From: Sipunculus nudus
Lineage: Eukaryota; Annelida; Sipuncula; Golfingiida; Sipunculidae
Direction of reading: 5' to 3'
Assembly (NCBI GenBank): GCA_026874595.1
Contig: CM049313.1
Location: forward strand, 9,915,508-9,979,507
Length of the DNA: 64,000 bases
Below, piece by piece: positions 58,201-64,000 of the stretch (positions are counted from its first letter, which is position 1; each line of letters opens with the position of its first letter). The position numbers were made by a program, and so were the translations under genes. The notes under the pieces were generated by a model. It was not told the DNA's origin. It ran no database searches and saw only the letters and a program-made list of their open reading frames with translations.

Positions 58201-61200
58201 TGTAATGATCTAATCATTATCTTTTCATATTATTAGACTTCTTGCCAAACAAATTATTGTGTTTGTGTTATTCTTAAGCACTTTTTAGCTTTTGTCTCTG
58301 GGCACATCTTATTTACTCATTGATCTCTTTATTACTATATGCCCATCTGCTTTTACACTGTTTTTCCATAATTTTACACTGTTTTGGTAACTTTGTCCAA
58401 ATTTTGACAGGCAAAGCAACCCAGATGTCACAACCTTCATGCAGAAAATGCAGTTTGGTAAAGACTACTCCAAGCTTGAACAGTATTATGAGCAGAAGTG
58501 AGTACTGGTATATAGTGCTAGCTGATGTTAATACTCATCCTAAACATAAATTGTTTTACATTTATAAGAGAGTAAGATGAATTGGTGTGAGTACCTGATG
58601 TATTTGCTAAATATAATTTGTAAACAGGTCAAAGAATAGGAATTAATGAAATGCTTATGATATAAAACTTGAATATTCTTGAATTGTTGATATTGTAACT
58701 GATTTAAAACATGAACTGCACTGCTTCATAAATGAGTATCTAATCTGGTTCATAACATATACCACAAGCAATCTTTGAACAGAATTGAGTTGCTATGACT
58801 GTTACAAATATGTGTCCTGCTTGAGATAATTGACAAGTATAAGAACAGTGATAACATTATGTTAATACTAATGTTACATGTAAATTGGGTTAATCTTGTC
58901 ATAAATTGTATCTTTTATAAATTAGGTGATATGAAGAATTGATAATATTTTGAACAGAAAAGAGTTGCTGTTATCATTACTATTTTTTAGCCTCCTGGAC
59001 ATAATGGCATCCCTGCAGCATGGCTACATTATCTGGCAAGAGGTCATTGACAACGGAGTCAAGGTAGGGATTGCTTTTGTTATCTTTTCATTTTCAGTTA
59101 AATTTGATGCATTTAGGTTAATCTGACACATATGGATATAGTGAGCTTTCTCCACAATGGATGCTCCTCTTTATTTCCCGCATGTTCATGGTAGAGCACA
59201 GGGCTCAAAGCAGAGCAGCAATCAGATTTTCACGGTTGGCCCCGACCCAGGGTGAGCACTTTGCAGGCTTAATTAGGAGACTTAAACCTGCAGTCTTGCT
59301 TCACTCACAAATGAGTGTGCCTTTAGGGGGGTTCTTCAATGTTACACACCCAGGACCCACAGGTTTGGTAGCCAAAGCCTGGTTGATGACAGGATAATCA
59401 TATGTAGCCACCCTGTCAGGAAGTTTGAAACTGGTATAGAATTCTGCTGATGTAAATAGTGCCTAATCAAGCCAGCATTAAATAAAAATTGGAGAAGGTT
59501 ACCTGCACCAAGAAAATTGAAAAAAAAATAAAAGTGATTAATATGGTGCCCTCACAGAGTTAGTATTTTGCAGAGTATTTTTTTTTACATTTCATTATAC
59601 AGGTTGTATTAAGACCAGCCTTCAACAAAATGCTCTCATTTAACTTTTTATTAACAGTTTTTCGGGTGTTACATAATCTACTTATGTATCTATTTCCTTT
59701 GGTAAATGTTTAAAAAAGCATTAACTTTTGTATATAGTGTGTGTGTCCATGTGTGTACATGTCTTTTAACTGCAATCTGCATCAAGTCAAAAGCCAGACA
59801 AGAATGTTGAAGATATGACTGGTTTTGCATCTTTTCAGACCAAACTGCAATACAAATTCTTGTAAACATGAAATCTGTCGTGTTTTTTGCTAAAGGACCA
59901 TAAGCACAAAAAGTAGATGGAAAGAAAACAGGGAGGATATTTGATATTCAGAGTTGTAGTGTATTAATGTTATTTTAATTGATACAGTAACCTCTTTCAC
60001 CCAAATTAATCTACCCATTATCAAAAAGGGGAAAAAATAGAGATTTACCAGATAACCATATATGTAAAACAGAAAAGGAAAACCTAATTAAGGAATAAAA
60101 CTAGTACTGAATATGTGAAAAAAAGCCTTTTTCCCAAGATTGTCAAATTCATATACATTTTGGTCGCTTGATCAAATAAAGATAGCTCCAGAGGTAATCA
60201 GCATGCCGACTTCCAAGTCTTGCCACTTCAAATTGGGAAATCTGGAAGTTGTTAAAGTCAAACTTCTTTTACTAAAATCAAATCTCAGATTCCATATCTC
60301 TGTTGGCTCCTTTTTCCATTAGGATGAAAAGTGACCCAATAAAAAGAATTGTATTTAATGATCTCCTGGATATCAAATTTTCTTAGAGCAGTTCAAGTAA
60401 TAATCTGGAATCCAACTTGTTGCTTAGATTCTAGGGTGAATCTCTTTAGAACAAATCAAGAAATTGTTATTTTGACCTGGAAGCATCAACGATTATCAAA
60501 AAAGTGAAAATTCTGATGCCTGAACTACTAATCTGCATCCATCTTGAGAGGAGTACGTGGTTATTGCATCATTACTAACATGGACGTAAAGTGGTAATAC
60601 GGAGAGTAATACACTGCATCTCTGAATATTAATGCCCTGTAGGTGCGACCTGATACAGTCGTGGAAGTTTGGAAAAATGGCTACTATAAAGAACTCGACA
60701 AAGTCACCAAACTTGGATATCGTACAATGCTTTCATCTTGTTGGTACCTGAACCGTATCTCATATGGCACCGATTGGCCTGCTTTTTACATTTGTGACCC
60801 ACATGGATTCAATGGTAGGTACATGTTTTGCAAAATATGTCATAAATTTACGAATATATATAAATATATGTAAATTCTTAATATCAGTATATCTCTGTTT
60901 TGCAGATTATTTGCAAATGTATAGGGGATCGGTTGAATATTTGTGCCATCTAATGTTAATCTTTGAAAATTATTCTTTGCTTTAGGTGATATATTAACAA
61001 TCAACTGGTCCCTGAATTAGAATGGTGCTAATATGTCTATCTTAATGTCACATTTCTCAGTGAATTAATTCTTTTGAAGCAACTAGGGTATTTTAAAGTA
61101 CATCATCTTTAAAATTCTTGTATATATGTTGTTACTAATATTATGTAATATAAATCTAGTAATACACTAGTTACTACAGGAATTATTTCTTACTCTTCTT

Positions 61201-62207
61201 GTACTCTGTGTTTATTATTAAATGCTTAAAGATGTGAAATATAAATGTTATTTACACTTTTATTATATACATTAATGCTATAACAAAGCAAGCATATCTG
61301 TTTAAACTTAAGAAAATAATGTTAGCTTCAACTTCATTGTTATCTGGCCAGTTACTAAATAATTTTAACTCTCCCCACACAGGTACTGAAGAGCAGAAAA
61401 AACTAGTCATAGGAGGTGAAGCTTGTATGTGGGGAGAGTGGGTGGATGCAACAAATGTGATCTCCAGAACATGGTTAGTGTTCTGAAACTTCTGTGTTTT
61501 GAAATATGTAAATGTTAGCTATATGAATGTCATGTTGTAAGAGAGAAACTACATATTTATGCCAGACTTGACAAGTTGTACCTGTGTATTTAATTTATTA
61601 CAGTTAAATATATTATAGAAAAAAATGCTATGGGAAAACTTTGCATATTAACTTTTTTCACCAAATCTGACTGAAGCGCCACTGATAATGCAAATTTGAA
61701 TTTATAAAATATATATTTAAATTTTCAGGTGGGTGAATGTTTTTAAGATTTAAAATTATGGCAGGTTCATTCTAAAGTTCTAGTATATGTTACATCTCTT
61801 ACATCATTTACTGGTGCGTGGTCTCTGGATAAAGATGTAATATTTGATTAACTTAATCTTCATGATTCATACAGTGCCACCTACTGACCATAATTGAAAT
61901 CCCTGAAAAATTAATGATTAATTATTGTTTTCCCAGAAAATATATTTTGATCAGAATAAATAAGCCTGTTTTATTCTGTTTGACTAAGGCTATAAGCCTA
62001 CTGGCTATAATCTAAGTCCCTAAAAATGTGTGATTAATTATTGTCTTTGGAAATATATTTTGATTAGAATAAAAATGCCTGATTTAATCTTGCTTTATTA
62101 AGGCCACGAGCTAGTGTAGTTGGTGAACGACTGTGGAGTGCAGAAGATGTGAAGAACATCAATGAGGCCACACCTCGGCTGAGGGAACATCGCTGTCGCC
62201 TTGTTGC
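40074..62207 (+). CDS. HEXA: Beta-N-acetylhexosaminidase (HEXA/HEXB family), exons 1-12, 3' end outside window
   Basis: Twelve exons (40074-40239, 41088-41267, 46559-46671, 47022-47132, 47622-47723, 48048-48156, 49859-50063, 58411-58497, 58991-59063, 60643-60814, 61383-61473, 62103-62207) join into one frame of 504 codons plus two bases; all introns are GT-AG and all phases agree. It is a GH20 enzyme that removes terminal beta-linked GlcNAc/GalNAc in the lysosome. A signal peptide ([15 protein letters not shown]) opens the protein. Motifs: [11 protein letters not shown] with R170, FHWHIVDD (201-208), PEFDTPGH (255-262), catalytic HLGGDE with D322-E323, WYLNRISYG with N419-R420, and GGEACMWGE with E458. 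The N-R pair is alpha-subunit-like. A potential N-glycosylation site is N157 and another N295. The last exon is beyond the window. Confidence 0.95.
41088..41267 (+). CDS. HEXA: HEX exon 2
   Basis: Acceptor TTGACAG, donor T|GTAAGT. Encodes [18 protein letters not shown], part of the N-terminal GH20b-type domain. ORFs extending past 41267 run into the intron. Confidence 0.95.
41599..42740 (+). repeat. 44-bp minisatellite, about 26 copies, in HEX intron 2
   Basis: The unit starts AATCAGTTATCCC and ends AGCTATCCTGAAAA plus GT or TT. The spacing is exactly 44 bp. Two positions vary between units (CCC[A/G]TG and [G/T]T before the next unit); other changes are rare. Each unit contains two similar cores, AGTTATCC and AGCTATCC, about half a unit apart. 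Confidence 0.95.
45587..45609 (+). repeat. Single arm related to the 25.8-kb palindrome
   Basis: TTACAGAGCCACAACTAGGT plus CTA matches one arm of the 25806-25852 palindrome with two mismatches. It lies next to a TA-rich stretch, with no second arm found nearby. Confidence 0.65.
46247..46259 (+). promoter_or_regulatory. Perfect DR1 nuclear-receptor motif
   Basis: AGGTCAGAGGTCA is a direct repeat of AGGTCA with one-base spacing, the consensus for RXR heterodimers or HNF4-type receptors. It lies 300 bp before HEX exon 3. Two further GAGGTCAGAGGTT phrases follow at 46388 and 46415. Confidence 0.4.
46559..46671 (+). CDS. HEXA: HEX exon 3
   Basis: Acceptor ATTTACAG, donor ACA|GTAAGT. Encodes [20 protein letters not shown], a conserved HEX block ahead of the TIM barrel. 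Confidence 0.95.
47022..47132 (+). CDS. HEXA: HEX exon 4
   Basis: Acceptor ATGTTTCAG, donor ATA|GTGAGT; 37 codons. Encodes [18 protein letters not shown]170 matches the substrate-binding Arg of the family (human HEXA Arg178). Confidence 0.95.
47622..47723 (+). CDS. HEXA: HEX exon 5
   Basis: Acceptor TTTTTGCAG, donor CAG|GTATGG; 34 codons. Encodes [20 protein letters not shown], a barrel strand with conserved HWH and DD. Confidence 0.95.
48048..48156 (+). CDS. HEXA: HEX exon 6
   Basis: Acceptor TTCACCAG, donor CCAG|GTGAGG. Encodes [20 protein letters not shown] and PEFDTPG. Confidence 0.95.
48157..49858 (+). other. HEX intron 6
   Basis: No coding exon. Contains degenerate ACAGACACA-type simple sequence at 48180-48230 and 49195-49480 and a GCTGAGCT/CAGCTTGG-rich patch near 48410-48480 and 48770-48850. 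Confidence 0.6.
49859..50063 (+). CDS. HEXA: HEX exon 7, catalytic Asp-Glu
   Basis: Acceptor GTTTGAAG, donor TG|GTATGT. Encodes [17 protein letters not shown], the loop [13 protein letters not shown], and [16 protein letters not shown]323 is the general acid and D322 positions the substrate acetamido group. The loop aligned with the human alpha-subunit GSEP sequence is present but reads GGKP. Confidence 0.95.
50064..50948 (+). other. HEX intron 7, part before DIRS copy 2
   Basis: No gene or repeat recognised. Confidence 0.5.
50949..51118 (+). repeat. DIRS copy 2 left inverted terminal repeat
   Basis: From about 50970 to 51118 it is the near-perfect reverse complement of 54592-54741 (for example TTCTGTATTAATGAGAATAT, CCTGAGTAGGCCTATCAT, CATGCCTCGTTTTGGTAGAG). 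The outer part, TTTTATTACGTAAACAAC, matches the internal complementary region instead. Confidence 0.9.
51247..52949 (+). pseudogene. DIRS copy 2 Gag-like ORF1, one frameshift
   Basis: ATG at 51247 opens [17 protein letters not shown] and then [18 protein letters not shown], so four cysteines in C-x2-C pairs lie in the first 50 residues, a possible zinc-binding site. A long Pro/Ser/Ala-rich part follows. The frame shifts near 52430, after [14 protein letters not shown], into a second open frame ([19 protein letters not shown] on) that ends at 52949. Copy 1 shows the same join in its own broken frames. Role presumed structural. Confidence 0.7.
52892..53525 (+). pseudogene. DIRS copy 2 partial reverse transcriptase
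   Basis: The frame overlaps the Gag end and reads [18 protein letters not shown], then [20 protein letters not shown] and [13 protein letters not shown], typical DIRS RT blocks. After a small deletion and frameshift near 53370, [20 protein letters not shown] continues. The Y-x-D-D block and everything to the end of RNase H are missing. Confidence 0.75.
53530..54345 (+). pseudogene. DIRS copy 2 tyrosine recombinase, frameshifted
   Basis: Three frames carry the pieces: [37 protein letters not shown] with [12 protein letters not shown]; and [18 protein letters not shown] with [19 protein letters not shown]. The H-x-x-R box and the Tyr nucleophile region are intact as motifs, but the first catalytic Arg region is disrupted. 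The N-terminal SAM-like domain is missing because of the internal deletion. Confidence 0.75.
54428..54545 (+). repeat. DIRS copy 2 internal complementary region
   Basis: The left half (TTCTCATTAATACAGAAAAC to AACATAATAAAA) is the complement of the element's left extremity (50949-50997). The right half (CCCCCCATTCCCCTCCC to TTTTCTGTATTA) is the complement of its right extremity (54715-54785). Confidence 0.85.
54592..54785 (+). repeat. DIRS copy 2 right inverted terminal repeat and tail
   Basis: Partner of 50970-51118. The tail beyond 54741 (ACTAACAAAACCACCATTCA to the G run plus TT) matches the complementary region and copy 1's right end. Confidence 0.9.
55216..56935. mobile_element. TIR element made of about five 340-bp tandem units
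   Basis: The outer ends GTTCACTCTGTGAA (55216-55229) and TTCACAGAGTGAAC (56922-56935) are perfect inverted repeats. Between them a unit of 338-342 bp repeats: GGTGGCGCCACC-type boxes fall at about 55386, 55724, 56066 and 56407, with a decayed one at 56746. Each unit contains GAACTGCTGCAGCCTTCAGT and TTTTCAAGATGGCGTCTCTA or variants. No coding frame. It lies in HEX intron 7 just after DIRS copy 2. Confidence 0.8.
57681..57694 (+). repeat. C homopolymer tract
   Basis: About 14 C, followed by TTCCC and pyrimidine-rich sequence. Confidence 0.8.
57730..57936 (-). pseudogene. LINE C-terminal zinc-binding (zf-RVT-like) remnant
   Basis: The minus strand reads [20 protein letters not shown] then [16 protein letters not shown]. 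This matches the C-x-H-C-type domain at the C-terminus of LINE polyproteins (C...D-P-x-C-x-x-C...E-N-x-x-H-L-F-x-x-C-P), with the final Cys changed to Trp. Antisense in HEX intron 7. Confidence 0.6.
57937..58410 (+). other. HEX intron 7, part before exon 8
   Basis: No gene recognised. AGGTTAGGTCCATGGCCTGTTGG near 57925 and TAGAATGAGGATGAAGGTA resemble 41310-41360 (GATAGGTACGGGCCTGTTGG, AAGTAAGGATGAAGGTAG), so both introns carry a related short repeat. Confidence 0.45.
58411..58497 (+). CDS. HEXA: HEX exon 8
   Basis: Acceptor TTTTGACAG, donor AA|GTGAGT. Encodes [20 protein letters not shown]. It follows an 8.35-kb intron that holds DIRS copy 2. Confidence 0.95.
58991..59063 (+). CDS. HEXA: HEX exon 9
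   Basis: Acceptor TTTTTTAG, donor AAG|GTAGGG. Encodes [20 protein letters not shown]. Confidence 0.95.
59064..60642 (+). other. HEX intron 9
   Basis: No coding exon or repeat supported. Confidence 0.6.
60643..60814 (+). CDS. HEXA: HEX exon 10
   Basis: Acceptor CCCTGTAG, donor AATG|GTAGGT. Encodes [13 protein letters not shown] and [19 protein letters not shown], with the alpha-type Asn-Arg pair. Confidence 0.95.
61383..61473 (+). CDS. HEXA: HEX exon 11
   Basis: Acceptor CCACACAG, donor ATG|GTTAGT. Encodes [20 protein letters not shown]. Confidence 0.95.
62103..62207 (+). CDS. HEXA: HEX exon 12
   Basis: Acceptor TTTATTAAG, donor GC|GTAAGT. Encodes [19 protein letters not shown] and [10 protein letters not shown]. 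The frame is still open, and the usual short C-terminal exon should follow after 64 kb. Confidence 0.95.
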
Positions 62208-64000
62208 GTAAGTATATTATTGTGTTTTTCTCATTGTGTACTCTTTTATGTATGACTGATTATTGATAAAATTTCAGTTACTATAAGACAAGATAATTGA
62301 TAACATTTATTTCAGTAGTCAGCACATTTTCATATCAATATAAACCAGTTGCTGTTCAGATTCATTTCAGTCAAATGTATGGTGTGCAGGGCTGGGCATT
62401 AGTCCACCTATTCAGGTATTATACATATTTCAACATGTTTAAAGTGATACCTGAGATGTGTTGATAATGCTCTTCATTTTTCCATTTCCTGAACATTATG
62501 GATTATAAGGGGAATTACTTACCCTACTGAGATCACAAAGTGAAAACAAAATGAAATAATTAATTTGTAGCACTATCAAGGTTAGCTTTGCATTGAATTC
62601 ATGGATAATGAGCACCCTGGTTTTATTCCTTTATTATCAATCATACACACCTGTCATGAATGCACTGAGATGAGAATATACATTAAAAGGCCTAGATGAC
62701 AAATATGAAGTATATTTAATTTCAAAACTAGATAAGTTTATAGTTTAAGTTAGAGTATTTGTTAGCAGTCATGTGTTTCCACGGCAGGACAACACAGCAT
62801 GCAAAGTATATCACTGTATCAAAGTAGCATATCAATTTGTATTTATCTATCCGTATATCGATCTTTATTATTATCAAGTAAAAGGCTATATAAATCAACT
62901 ACAGATGATTTACAAAGAAATACTGTAAAAAACAACAGACATTAATATCACATGTGTATGCTTAAAAGGGCCCAATCACCTATAAAGCATGTTGAGTTAA
63001 CACCAAAAATAGCTTCTTCCCTTTAAAATAAATCTGTACCTGCCAAAGTATTCCTCTGAAACTGTTTGCTTTCTCCTGTAAACAAATGTTAAAAACAGTG
63101 GACTGGGCGCGATGAAAGGTTTCAACATAAGCACAGCGCCCGGGGCCATGTGCATCGCTGAGCCAAAACAAGTGTCAATCAGGAGATGCCCTGACTGACT
63201 TGGCCCAAAACATGAATACATGTTTCTGCTGGCTGAAAAACCGTGGTTGCCCCTTTTAATCGGACCTTGGTCACGCGGCCTTGTAATGGTAAACAGACCA
63301 TGTCTACCAACAAGCGGGTTCATAACATGGTGTTAAACAGCCGTATGCACAGAAATGAGACCATGTGCTGGGATGGTTTTGCTTGGAAACATTTGTATAA
63401 AGTAAAACTGAACTGATAGTGTGAAAGAATAGGCATAATTTAGCTCCTGATTATGTCCCTTTAATAGCTCATGCTAGGTAAAGCCTTATGTAGAAAAGGA
63501 CTTCTGTTGTGTATACATATCCCAGTCCCCCCTCTATCATAGGTGTTATCCAACTTGAATTCACTTGTGTTTATTTTTATTGTAAGTGTGTTTATGCTGA
63601 ATGCTTAAAATATATTTTACAGCATTTTCTCATCTTAGGACAAAGATGTAATCAGACATGCTCCACATGTAAAACAACCCATCTGTTAGTCTTATGTCTT
63701 CCAGGAACACCTTTAGATATTTAGGGCTAGGGTTTGGGTTTAAGGCTGGGATAAAGGAAAAGTGTTCAGGTAGCATCCCTGGGAAAATCCACTTAAATAA
63801 AAATCTACCAAAATTTCATTTAAAATATTATTTAAAACCTGGTGTAGTTGTCTTTCTGATGATGTATGTATTTATGAAAATAATATTTCCTCTGATATGT
63901 TTCTTTCCTGTTTAAAATGAAATTAAGAATATTTTATTGAATCAAAATTTTAAAATTAGAAAGAGAAGAAAACAGACAGTTTTGAGATATTGTCATGTAG
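62208..64000 (+). other. HEX intron 12, start, with a 0.5-kb repeat
   Basis: No terminal HEX exon was found before the window ends. A repeat-like segment lies at 62962-63466. Confidence 0.5.
62962..63466. mobile_element. Possible TTAA-flanked MITE
   Basis: The left end TTAAAAGGGCCCAATCACCT and right end GATTATGTCCCTTTAA are short imperfect inverted repeats, each ending in TTAA, the target of piggyBac-type elements. GC-richer inside than around. The left end resembles the starts of the repeats at 6.36 and 6.83 kb. Confidence 0.45.

Noticed and set aside
62980-63323. 108-codon minus-strand ORF
   Set aside because: It lies inside the putative TTAA-ended repeat and has no recognisable domain.

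Overview
The window is eukaryotic genomic DNA from an animal: AT-rich, intron-rich, with two spliced single-copy genes set in a dense bed of decayed transposons. Both genes are built from short exons with GT-AG introns. The repeat types (DIRS-like tyrosine-recombinase retrotransposons, Ty3/gypsy, LINE tails, P-element/THAP and Mutator-like relics, elements rich in the phrase GACCTTGACCTTTGACC, and TCCG-rich repeats) fit a marine invertebrate. I favour a mollusc or another lophotrochozoan. The species call is inference only.

Layout. 1-3.86 kb: the 3' part of a DIRS-like element (plus strand). 4.67-4.76 kb: probable last exon of an unidentified plus-strand gene. 9.8-17.3 kb: a complete six-exon minus-strand gene for the tRNA acp3U transferase DTWD2 (242 codons), pieced together from splice sites and phase. 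18.9-27.2 kb: DTWD2 upstream region, filled by a 721-bp TIR element with a tRNA-like box, a P-element/THAP relic, a 1-kb TIR element, a 47-bp perfect palindrome flanked by 10-bp direct repeats, and two copies of a TATCGGTAT-type repeat. 27.55-29.82 kb: a Mutator-like element with 23-bp perfect TIRs and one transposase N-terminal ORF. 29.9-35.5 kb: a heavily mutated Ty3/gypsy element. 36.7-37.4 kb: LINE relic. 37.4-37.7 kb: an array of GTGCGCAC-centred palindromes that is also an ORF.

40.07-62.2 kb: a lysosomal beta-N-acetylhexosaminidase gene (HEXA/HEXB family, plus strand). Twelve exons giving 504 complete codons are in the window and the final exon lies beyond it. The catalytic Asp-Glu pair falls at residues 322-323, and the Asn-Arg pair typical of the alpha subunit is present at 419-420. 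Intron 2 carries a 26-copy 44-bp minisatellite. Intron 7 carries a second DIRS-like element (3.84 kb, in sense, with both inverted terminal repeats and the internal complementary region), a 1.7-kb TIR element made of about five 340-bp units, and a LINE tail.

The host genes are not functionally linked: one modifies tRNA in the cytosol or nucleus, the other degrades glycoconjugates in the lysosome. No bacterial-type operon, CRISPR array or rRNA was seen. The most unusual structures are the palindrome-only transposon at 25.8 kb, the Mutator-like element, the GTGCGCAC palindrome array and the fully delimited DIRS element inside an intron.
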